A stretch of DNA of 19,502 nucleotides from Candidatus Aerophobota bacterium. Its GTDB lineage: Bacteria > Aerophobota > Aerophobia > Aerophobales > B3-G15. The notes beneath the pieces are model-generated. The model searched no databases. It was given only the letters and a program-made list of their open reading frames with translations, and was not told where the DNA came from. Below are positions 7,691 through 14,209 of this stretch, piece by piece; position 1 is the first letter of the stretch, and each line of letters opens with the position of its first letter. A program made the position numbers and the translations under genes. Location: contig JAUWZM010000051.1 in NCBI GenBank assembly GCA_030615365.1, positions 1 through 19,502 of the forward strand, in the 5' to 3' direction.

Positions 7691-9130
7691 TCACTCACCA
7701 CTCAGAAGGTAAAGGAAAAAACAAGCGGGAATGCCGATTATCTTCTCATTGATGAAAAAATCTTTCCTGGTAACTACTATTCCTTTTTTAAAAATACGCT
7801 TCAAAGTTGTATAATCAAAAGGGGTAATTCTCTCCTGATATTTTATCTCTACAGGCAATTCCTTACCTTCCAAAATGGTAATAATGTCTATTTCTCTATT
7901 TCTGGAGGAACGCCAGTAAAAGGTATTGGTAAGATTAGAGAACCCTTCAGCAAGCTGAGATTCCACAATTCTCAAAAGGTGGTTTATCATTATCCCTTCT
8001 ACATTTTTCCCTATCCATTCAGGATTTTCCATTATTGTTTCACTAGCTACAGGAGAGGCAAGAGAGGTAAAAAGTCTGTAAATTAGAGGATCGGAGGCGT
8101 AAAATTTCTTATTTTTTTTGTTAGAGGCCTGTTTGTTTTTTCGATCAAGAAAGTATAAAATAGTAACTAAAAAAGAATCCGCTAATAGCTCCGTGTACTC
8201 CCTGGTGGTGTTATAAGAGGCAACATCTACTCCCTTTCCCAGAGATTGCCAGCTTATGGGTGTTGTATAAGTAAAATAAAGTCTACGGAGAATTTGATTT
8301 AAAATAACCCTGTTCTTTCTTAATTTCTCAAAATCTGAAATTATAACTGAAGAATATATTTCCAGAATATCAGGAGTAACTTTTCCTGAGGAAGATAAAC
8401 TTTCCACAGCTAAGGGAAGACCCCCTGTTCTAAGATAATTATCAAAAAAAGATTGTAATTTAGGGTAAAATATTTTGAAAGGATTTATCTTTTCATAAAC
8501 CTTTGGAGAATGAAAAGCAAACTCTCTTAGGTTGATATGAGAAAAAGGCAGAGGCAGAGAAAGTCCCTGGCTATCACAAAATTCTCTAAAGCTCATAGGA
8601 AGAAGCACCTTATCGGGTCGATATACTTTACCCCGACGACCCGGTAACCTCTCTGTTCCTTTTCTTAAGTCCACAGTTGAAGAGCCGGTGAGAAGAAAGG
8701 AAGTATTTTCCCCCCATCCTAAATCGATTATCTTTTTTAGAGCGTATTGCCAGTCTTTTATGGGAGTTATCTCGTCTAAAAAAACATACCTTCGGGGAAT
8801 TTTATAAGCATTGGAAAACTCCAGAAACTGTTGAAAAATACGTAAAATATCTTCCGGGTGTCTTTCTAAATCCAGGGAATAATAAAAAATGGATTGTGGT
8901 TTAGCACCATTTTTCAAAAGATTTTTTATCATCTTCTTGAGCAAGGTAGTTTTGCCTACCTGGCGAGGTCCACGAAGAGTATAAATTGCATCCTTTCCAA
9001 GATCAAAATAAACTATTTTCTCCTGTTTCCATTTGATAGAAGAATTCTCAACTGCTTTAATATCCCTATCTGAATTTATTCTTACTGGATCGCTCCACCA
9101 GGGATTATGAAATAGTAACCTTTCTTCCAT
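7691..9130 (-). CDS. AAA-family ATPase with DUF4143 domain
   Basis: The 479-residue protein has an N-terminal P-loop ATPase: Walker A GPRQVGKTT (54-62), Walker B YVFLDE (115-120) followed by DWQYALKK, and a sensor-like LLTGSS (147-151) preceding the family's LPGRRG turn. The middle is helical. The C-terminal DUF4143 part ends with NREIDIITILEGKELPVEIKYQ, a PD-(D/E)XK-like strand arrangement (E-D...E-x-K). These proteins are abundant, mobile and without a proven general function; some sit in defence or toxin-antitoxin settings. An AAAGGA site precedes the ATG at 9130. The gene lies right after the broken dinG copy, with its -35 box 30 bp beyond that repeat. It looks intact. Confidence 0.88.
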   Translation of the reverse strand: MEERLLFHNPWWSDPVRINSDRDIKAVENSSIKWKQEKIVYFDLGKDAIYTLRGPRQVGKTTLLKKMIKNLLKNGAKPQSIFYYSLDLERHPEDILRIFQQFLEFSNAYKIPRRYVFLDEITPIKDWQYALKKIIDLGWGENTSFLLTGSSTVDLRKGTERLPGRRGKVYRPDKVLLPMSFREFCDSQGLSLPLPFSHINLREFAFHSPKVYEKINPFKIFYPKLQSFFDNYLRTGGLPLAVESLSSSGKVTPDILEIYSSVIISDFEKLRKNRVILNQILRRLYFTYTTPISWQSLGKGVDVASYNTTREYTELLADSFLVTILYFLDRKNKQASNKKNKKFYASDPLIYRLFTSLASPVASETIMENPEWIGKNVEGIMINHLLRIVESQLAEGFSNLTNTFYWRSSRNREIDIITILEGKELPVEIKYQERITPFDYTTLKRIFKKGIVVTRKDFFINEKIIGIPACFFLYLLSGE

Positions 9131-9193
9131 TTGAAATTCCTTTTTTCAGTAAATTGATCAAAGTTGATACAATTTCAATCAGTTTATTAATCA

Positions 9194-9221
9194 AGAATAA
9201 TACATATTTTGTAAATGTCAA
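9194..9221 (-). promoter_or_regulatory. Promoter for the DUF4143 ATPase gene
   Basis: Minus-strand -35 TTGACA (9216-9221) and -10 TATTCT (9194-9199), 16 bp apart. The 9-mer TTCTTGACA that carries the -35 box also occurs just past the intact dinG end (14204-14212), where it forms the -35 of the AbiEi-like gene. The two genes thus sit in equivalent positions relative to the dinG repeat. Confidence 0.5.
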
Positions 9222-9241
9222 GAAAATAGAGTTGCCCCTTA

Positions 9242-9644
9242 TTATTTTTTTCTTATTCTGACAAGGAAGTTCTTTACCTCAGAGAGTTGGGTGGTTTGCT
9301 GGCATTGGGGCAGGGAAGATAAAAATTTTTTTCCATACGAGCGAGTCTTTATACGAGGGTCAAGAACAGCCACCACTCCTGAATCATCTTTTTTTCTAAT
9401 TAAGCGGCCAAATCCTTGCCTGAGCATAATGATGGCCTGAGGGATTTGATATTCAATAAAGGGATTTTTGCCTTCCTTGGATAGCTCTTCTAACCTTGCC
9501 TCTGTTACAGGGTCATTGGGGACAGCAAGGGGAAGTTTGGTAATAATAACGGTCCCCAGAGCCTCTCCAGGAACATCTACTCCCTACCAGAAGGTATTAG
9601 TTCCCAGGAGGACGGATTGGTTATTCTTCTGGAAATCTTTCATT
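9242..9644 (-). pseudogene. Duplicated 3' fragment of dinG (broken)
   Basis: Bases 9252-9644 align without gaps to 14225-14617 in the intact dinG gene (offset 4973), with about six substitutions, or roughly 98.5% identity. The fragment matches dinG residues from about 530 (MKDFQKNN) to 660, including helicase motifs V and VI (GVDVPG; QGFGRLIR). It cannot make the protein: it has no 5' part and the codon for Q549 in FWQGVD has become TAG (9584-9586). The frame is otherwise open and ends in its own TAA after RIRKK, unlike the intact gene (RIRKTRHS). The low divergence points to a recent duplication or to gene conversion. The stretch 9645-9736 beyond it shows nothing recognisable. Confidence 0.92.
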
Positions 9645-9736
9645 GTGTTCTTACAAGATCAAGAGGCATGCCCATAGAAAGGCAAAAATCGCTGCTGTTC
9701 CCATTTTCCGTTATCCCCACCTTAAATTAAGTCTTA

Positions 9737-10639
9737 TTATTTACATTTGGGTGATGTCTCAGGACCAATTTTTTTCTTGGAGGGTTTATTTCGTTTGAGA
9801 GAGGCAGAAATAATTTCCTTATCCATTGTTGCCTGGAGTTCGTTAGCTGTTTGAATTATTAACGTTTTCTTGACTCCCTCTGTTAAGAACTTATCAAAGT
9901 ATAACTCATGCAAGTCACCAAGTGCTTTTTCTAACCCCTCCTCTGGATATATAACTCTTATTCCAGCCTCTTTACTACATAAAATTCTGTCAATAGGATA
10001 TCCATGAGATTTATACCGTGTAGTAAAAATTTCTACCACATTTTTCCTCTTATTATTGTCTTTAATGTAAGTAAAAGCCTCAGCTATATACTGAACTGTG
10101 GCATTTTGAGCATCTTCAAATGCTCCTATCAATAAAGGATCTAACTTATCTGCCATAGTTAGTTTTACAAAGGGATCGTGGGTAGACTCAATAAAACTTA
10201 GTGCATCCTTTATGGAATGTGCAGGTATCCAGAGGTCTAAAGCTGGATGATGAACTTGTGGGTCTACAGGTCCTAACTCTGCTGATTTCGTCATAACAAT
10301 CTCGTCTGCACAAATAGCGATTAAAGTAGCAGCGCTTTTAGCTGTAAAGGGTACCATTACAGAAAATTTCTTGCAGTGGGCACGGCATAGTTTAACTATT
10401 TTAGCAGCAGCATCAATATCACCACCTCCTGACTCCAAAAGTAAATCCAAACATTGAACATCACCAATTTTTCTTAACATCTTATTCAAGGTATAAGCTA
10501 CGGTATAAGTTAATGATCTATCAAAACAAATCAAGGAAATCACGGTACTACTCTTTCTTTCCTTCTCTATTTTGGAAATTAGATCGGCAGCTTGAGCAAA
10601 GATAGGATCTATCTCCTTTCCTTCTATTCCATTGTTCAT
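9737..10639 (-). CDS. SDH-family ClpP/SppA-like serine protease
   Basis: The 300-residue protein matches the SDH_protease (serine dehydrogenase proteinase) family, a ClpP/crotonase-fold group. Visible features are the oxyanion-region LLLESGGGDIDAA (67-79), the nucleophile motif FTAKSAATLIA with S102, and ADEIVMTKSAELGPVDPQ (111-128), typical of the family. No membrane segment is present, so unlike many SppA relatives it should be cytosolic. A basic Lys-rich tail closes it. A clear AGAGGAG site precedes the ATG at 10639. The partner gene (10667-10861) ends 27 bp upstream and shares its promoter. The neighbourhood of TIR and nuclease genes suggests a defence or stress role, but that is inference. 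Substrate unknown. Confidence 0.85.
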   Translation of the reverse strand: MNNGIEGKEIDPIFAQAADLISKIEKERKSSTVISLICFDRSLTYTVAYTLNKMLRKIGDVQCLDLLLESGGGDIDAAAKIVKLCRAHCKKFSVMVPFTAKSAATLIAICADEIVMTKSAELGPVDPQVHHPALDLWIPAHSIKDALSFIESTHDPFVKLTMADKLDPLLIGAFEDAQNATVQYIAEAFTYIKDNNKRKNVVEIFTTRYKSHGYPIDRILCSKEAGIRVIYPEEGLEKALGDLHELYFDKFLTEGVKKTLIIQTANELQATMDKEIISASLKRNKPSKKKIGPETSPKCK

Positions 10640-10666
10640 ATTCTAATTCTCCTCTTTCTATGTAAA

Positions 10667-10861
10667 TTATTCTAACTTGACCGCACCTATACTTTTAAGA
10701 TTTTTCTCCATCTCCTGAATATTTATTAGCTCTTGCCGAGGTTTCCCAAGTTGTTTTCGAAACTCAAGATATTTATCATAGATTTGCTTGACCTCTCCGT
10801 ACTTTTTCAATGTTGACTTTGTTTTTTTGTACTTTTCTAACACAATTTTTTCTTCTGACAT
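10667..10861 (-). CDS. Small coiled-coil protein paired with the SDH protease
   Basis: The 64-residue protein is almost wholly charged helix (about a third Lys and Glu), with heptad-like leucine, isoleucine and tyrosine spacing. It has no cysteines and no membrane segment. The reality of the gene is supported by a very strong ribosome site (AGGAGGAGG) directly ahead of the ATG, a consensus promoter 80 bp upstream, and a 27-bp gap to the protease gene. It could be an adaptor, inhibitor or substrate of that protease; nothing in the sequence decides. I recognise no family. Confidence 0.72.
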   Translation of the reverse strand: MSEEKIVLEKYKKTKSTLKKYGEVKQIYDKYLEFRKQLGKPRQELINIQEMEKNLKSIGAVKLE

Positions 10862-10941
10862 ATCCTCCTCCTTGACTTACTTGCAATTTCTCGTTCTTAC
10901 TTAAAATTAAGAATTGCTTTCTTTATCAAATTTCTCTTATT

Positions 10942-10969
10942 ACTATAGCCTTAATTCAAAGTTTGTCAA
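10942..10969 (-). promoter_or_regulatory. Promoter of the coiled-coil/protease operon
   Basis: Minus-strand -35 TTGACA (10964-10969) and -10 TATAGT (10942-10947), 16 bp apart. The roughly 75-nt leader can fold GCAATT (10912-10917) with AATTGC (10883-10888) around a CTTAATTTTAAG palindrome. This gives the protease pair its own transcription start after the TIR gene. A regulatory role for the hairpin is only a possibility. Confidence 0.65.
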
Positions 10970-11023
10970 AAACGTAGGTAAATTTGTCCTCTTTTATTCT
11001 GATAAATGTTCTTGTCGCCACAC

Positions 11024-11671
11024 TTATCGGATATGCTCTCTACGGTCAAGAGATATTTCCCCCAAACACTGTGGGCATATAATTTGTTCTGGGGAAAAAT
11101 GTCCAAGATGTTCTGTTGAATTAAGAAAATATTTATGTAAATTAAACTCCATCTTACAATGTATGCACTTTATTCTTTCTATCTTGGAATCAGAATAGAC
11201 TTTTTTAACAGAGAAATGTTGATCATTTATATATTCTTTTACAACCCAATGTATGTATTTGATTGCGTTTTCTCTGCCTTTGGAGAAAATAATAAGATGG
11301 TTATTAACGTAGGGCATCGGGAAATTAATTTCTACACTTTCATCACAAATAGCCCATACATCAATTCCTTTTTGGCACGCCACTCCTATTTCATAGGCAA
11401 TCCAATTTTGAGTATACCGCCAATCGTCATCCTGCAAATTTTTTCTTCCGGTTGGTGAAGTCTGGCTCTTGACCAACTCTTTACCCACTAAAAAGAATAA
11501 AGCATCAGATTTATTTATTTCATCTTTTACCGTTCGCCATCCAGGCTCTTCAATTTCCTCAAATTCTGAACGAAAACCTTTAATTTGACCACATCTTGCA
11601 AATATTCTGGTATCCAGTAAATCACAGAGTTCTTTATCTTTATGTGTATGTGAGAGAAAAATTTGATGCAT
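11024..11671 (-). CDS. TIR-domain protein with C-terminal zinc ribbon
   Basis: From the ATG at 11671 the protein has 215 residues. An upstream in-frame GTG at 11683 overlaps the AAGGAGG ribosome site itself (11683-11689) and cannot be the start. The TIR domain begins IFLSHTHKDKEL (4-15), continues with SDALFFLVG (55-63), and has W90-IAYE94-IGVACQKG, where E94 sits at the catalytic glutamate of NAD-cleaving TIR domains, followed by DVWAI. The C-terminus holds two CxxC knuckles (C169/C172 and C199/C202), a zinc ribbon that could sense or bind a partner or nucleic acid. TIR proteins of this kind act in antiphage NAD+ depletion. It lies 88 bp downstream of the split nuclease gene. Confidence 0.8.
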   Translation of the reverse strand: MHQIFLSHTHKDKELCDLLDTRIFARCGQIKGFRSEFEEIEEPGWRTVKDEINKSDALFFLVGKELVKSQTSPTGRKNLQDDDWRYTQNWIAYEIGVACQKGIDVWAICDESVEINFPMPYVNNHLIIFSKGRENAIKYIHWVVKEYINDQHFSVKKVYSDSKIERIKCIHCKMEFNLHKYFLNSTEHLGHFSPEQIICPQCLGEISLDRREHIR

Positions 11672-11759
11672 CTTAACTTCCACCTCCTTCTAAAAAATTT
11701 AATAACCTCACTTACGCTAATTTATAGATATTGAAAGCTTTTTCGTTTATTTTCTAAAT

Positions 11760-12290
11760 TCAAATTAGTTTGCACTCCCCGCCCCCTGCTTCAAAGATTT
11801 TCTCAAATATTTTATCGGATGAGATTTCTCTTTTTTTAAAAGCGCAAAAGGCATTAAAGAGTTCAACAGTTGTTAGAAGACAAAAAGGGTTACCTAGCCG
11901 GGCTTTTTTGGCATGCTTTTTGACATCGGAAGGGAAAGGTTCTTTTCTCTCTTTAAGAGGTTTATCCCCGTAGTGATTTATAATCAGTATACCTTTATAT
12001 TTTTCACCATTTGCGATACAATTTCCAACCCAATTGTCCAATTGGCGAGTATGTACTCTACTTGCACTTTTAGCAGACTTTTTTATTTCCAGAACACCTT
12101 TACCAAATTTTGTTTCTATCCAACCATCTTCTTTATTTTTCTCTTTGGGTTCAATGACCTTAGCTCCTAATTCTCGAAAAGTTGCCCAGACTATTTGTTC
12201 AAGCTCCTCATTCTCAGCATAAAGTAACTTCCTAAATTTTGTGATACTTTGTAATTCTTGCTTTGATTTCTCTATTTCTTTATTTTCAAT
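11760..12290 (-). pseudogene. PD-(D/E)XK nuclease domain, severed C-terminal part of the 13013 gene
   Basis: This open frame of 176 codons has no ATG or GTG start before the nuclease core; the first TTG is deep inside the domain. It continues the reading frame of the upstream gene (12309-13013) exactly, separated by two TAA codons (12309-12311 and 12291-12293). It starts with a charged coiled-coil (IENKEIEKSKQELQS). A PD-(D/E)XK fold follows: an E in ENEELEQIVW, D in EDGWIE, VLEIKKS (E-x-K), and RQLDNWV, then ILIINHYG and FCLLTTVELFNAF. This is the layout of restriction-endonuclease-like effectors. It is expressed only if the stops are passed or a non-standard start is used; otherwise it is dead. 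Confidence 0.75.
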
Positions 12291-12308
12291 TTATATTCTA
12301 TCTAAACT

Positions 12309-13013
12309 TTAATTTATTCTTTCTTCAATTTTATTTTCGCCAGGTACTTTTATCTCTTTTGCCCAGTCTGGATCTAATGTTTCGGAAATCTTCATATTAA
12401 AGAAATCTTCTAAAAGTATATCAATAGCTGTCTCAGGCGAAACATCAGTAGGTGGAGGAAGTAAATAAAAATTGCCTCCATTGGAAGTAGTAAGTTTGAT
12501 GCTTAAAGCAGCATTATATCTGTTTTGCGCTAATTTCTTACATTCTATATATTTCGGAAATTCATCGAGATTTATCAGTGTAAAATTCCAATGTTTCACA
12601 TTATTAAAGTATCTTCGGAATGAAGCATATACGTTCTTTATAGTATCACCCTCTTCTTCTTCAAACTCAAATGTGGAAGGACTCCACCAATAGTTAGCAC
12701 ATATTACATTGTGCCTTCCCTGTGGAATACGGACTTTGGCAGTGGGCACAGCAATGACAAAGACCTGCCCTTCGGATGCAAGCAATTTACGAAAATAGTC
12801 TTTTTCGAAATAAGTTGCCGACTCGGAGGAAATAATTTTCTCCAGAATACTCTCAGTCAATGGGGTCATATTGATAATTACTACATCCTGATCAGCAATA
12901 TTGGGGACTTTGTCTATCTCTGTCCAGTTATAGCATTGGACTTCTCGTGGATGTCCTTTGGAGCCTATAACTAAAATTTTAGAGGGTCTTTTATCTTGAT
13001 TCTGTGTTTTCAT
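12309..13013 (-). CDS. N-terminal sensor-like domain of a split nuclease protein
   Basis: The 234-residue product starts at an ATG (13013) with AAGGA 9 nt upstream. An alpha/beta N-terminus (KILVIGSKGHPREVQ; DVVIINMTPLTESIL) looks like a receiver or Rossmann-type module. The middle is mixed, and the tail FYLLPPPTDVSPETAIDILLEDFF leads to PDWAKEIKVPGENKIEERIN. That tail then meets a TAA just where a coiled coil should join the nuclease domain at 12290. In my recollection related proteins carry both parts in one chain, so this is probably the 5' half of a broken gene of about 417 codons. As it stands it would make a nuclease-less sensor. I recognise no named family for the N-terminal domain. 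Confidence 0.7.
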   Translation of the reverse strand: MKTQNQDKRPSKILVIGSKGHPREVQCYNWTEIDKVPNIADQDVVIINMTPLTESILEKIISSESATYFEKDYFRKLLASEGQVFVIAVPTAKVRIPQGRHNVICANYWWSPSTFEFEEEEGDTIKNVYASFRRYFNNVKHWNFTLINLDEFPKYIECKKLAQNRYNAALSIKLTTSNGGNFYLLPPPTDVSPETAIDILLEDFFNMKISETLDPDWAKEIKVPGENKIEERIN

Positions 13014-13017
13014 ATGT

Positions 13018-13152
13018 CTAATCCTTCTTTAAACTATTCCAAAGAAATTTTTCTATTTCTTCTCGGAGTTTTTTTATCCTCTTCAGAATTTCATCTTTTG
13101 TTTTCTCAAAAACTCCGCCTGCTCCCTCCCTCTTCCTCCGTAACTGAGAAGA
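13018..13152 (-). other. Start-less -1 frame tail overlapping the AbiEi-like gene end
   Basis: In the -1 frame relative to the AbiEi-like gene, 44 codons are open after a TGA at 13153-13155, stopping at TAG (13018-13020) only 4 nt before the next gene's ATG. The last 30 residues form a clean amphipathic helix: KTKDEILKRIKKLREEIEKF, then LWNSLKKD. No ATG, GTG or TTG is present in it. It could be the true C-terminus of the AbiEi-like protein reached by a frameshift in the A-rich GAGAAAACAAAAG stretch (13094-13106), a decayed small gene, or chance. It looks more like coding than chance sequence. Confidence 0.35.
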
Positions 13153-14141
13153 TCAATGTATAGCTGAGTATTGCAGACGACGAACATTTTATCAATTTCC
13201 TGTCTTTTATAGAATACTCCCTCATCGTAAGGTAGTAATAAGTGCACTGTTCCACCAGATTCAACTGGTTTGAGATTCAATTTCTTTTCCCATATTTCAG
13301 GCTTTCCCTTTATATAGAGATGTACATCCTTAAAACGAACAAAAGGGGCAACCAAAGTAGCGCCGCTGTGCAAAGTAAGCGCATAATCAATATCTTTTTC
13401 TTTAGAAACTTCAGATAGATTTTTTTTAAACTCTTCAAATGTCTGTGAAAAGGAGAAATATGTCAGCATTTGATTGTTTTGGTAACTGTAATTTTTGGCC
13501 CAGTAGTCAAGCAACTCCCTCGGCTTTATGAGCGATATAGCTCCTCTTTTCTTATCGATAAATCCTTTTTCCTTTAGCAGTTCAATCACTAAAAAGGCTG
13601 TTCGAATATTTATTCGAGCTTCCTGGGAAAGGGTGAGAAAAGTCCAAATTTTCTCAGGGCTTTCCAATAATAAGCGTAAGACACGAGAAGACTTTGGGGA
13701 AAAGGGAACCTTAAAAGCATTTCTCTTTTTCATTTTTGAGATTATTCTTTCCCGGGAAACCTTTTCAATGAGAACGGAATTAAATTTCAAAAAGACATTT
13801 CCACTAAAATCAATATATCCAATCCTTGCTTTTTTGCATACTTCTTGACCTTGCTCTGAAATATAGGGAACTATCACCACAGGATAGTCTCCTTTTTTCA
13901 CCTCAGGCGCCTGAGTAAGTTTGCCAATAGCCTGGTAGAGATACCATGGCTCTCCTTTAGTTTTTATTTCACACCTAAGCCATTTTGAGGACCGACTCAC
14001 TTTAACCTTTATCCCAACATCCCAGAGAGACCTCTTATCAGTCAATTCCATTTTCTCAATTTTTATATCTGGTAATATCTCAGCTAATCTCTGGGGTAAT
14101 AGATCAATCATTTTATTTTCACTAAGATTAAAATATTCCAT
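13083..14141 (-). CDS. AbiEi-like winged-helix regulator (type IV antitoxin family)
   Basis: The 352-residue protein has a mixed N-terminal domain (about 1-140; KWLRCEIKTKGEP, YPVVIVPYISEQG, IGYIDFSGNVFL). Then a winged-helix part (about 150-210) includes SSRVLRLLLESPEKIWTF and LTLSQEARINIRTAFLVIELLKEKGFI. The C-terminal domain ends with LYIDLLSYGGRGREQAEFL, the closing motif of AbiEi-like antitoxins and HTH regulators. No AbiEii nucleotidyltransferase toxin follows; the next gene is the sensor-nuclease. It therefore probably acts as a transcription regulator of the downstream genes or neutralises another effector. A GGAG site lies 10 nt ahead of the ATG at 14141. A palindrome overlies its promoter. 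Confidence 0.72.
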   Translation of the reverse strand: MEYFNLSENKMIDLLPQRLAEILPDIKIEKMELTDKRSLWDVGIKVKVSRSSKWLRCEIKTKGEPWYLYQAIGKLTQAPEVKKGDYPVVIVPYISEQGQEVCKKARIGYIDFSGNVFLKFNSVLIEKVSRERIISKMKKRNAFKVPFSPKSSRVLRLLLESPEKIWTFLTLSQEARINIRTAFLVIELLKEKGFIDKKRGAISLIKPRELLDYWAKNYSYQNNQMLTYFSFSQTFEEFKKNLSEVSKEKDIDYALTLHSGATLVAPFVRFKDVHLYIKGKPEIWEKKLNLKPVESGGTVHLLLPYDEGVFYKRQEIDKMFVVCNTQLYIDLLSYGGRGREQAEFLRKQKMKF

Positions 14142-14180
14142 TATCTTTTACTCCATAGGATACTTTTACTCTTTGGTAAA

Positions 14181-14209
14181 ACTATATATTATAGTAAAAC
14201 TTTTGTCAA
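14181..14209 (-). promoter_or_regulatory. Promoter and palindromic operator of the AbiEi-like gene
   Basis: Minus-strand -35 TTGACA (14204-14209) and -10 TATAGT (14181-14186), 17 bp apart, close to consensus. The -10 lies in a perfect inverted repeat ACTATA-tat-TATAGT (14181-14195), a natural operator for autoregulation by the encoded winged-helix protein. The -35 overlaps the stop codon of dinG, so this promoter is built into the dinG terminus. Confidence 0.72.

Noticed and set aside
11672..11683. GTG start for the TIR protein
   Set aside because: The GTG overlaps the AAGGAGG ribosome site, which instead serves the ATG at 11671.
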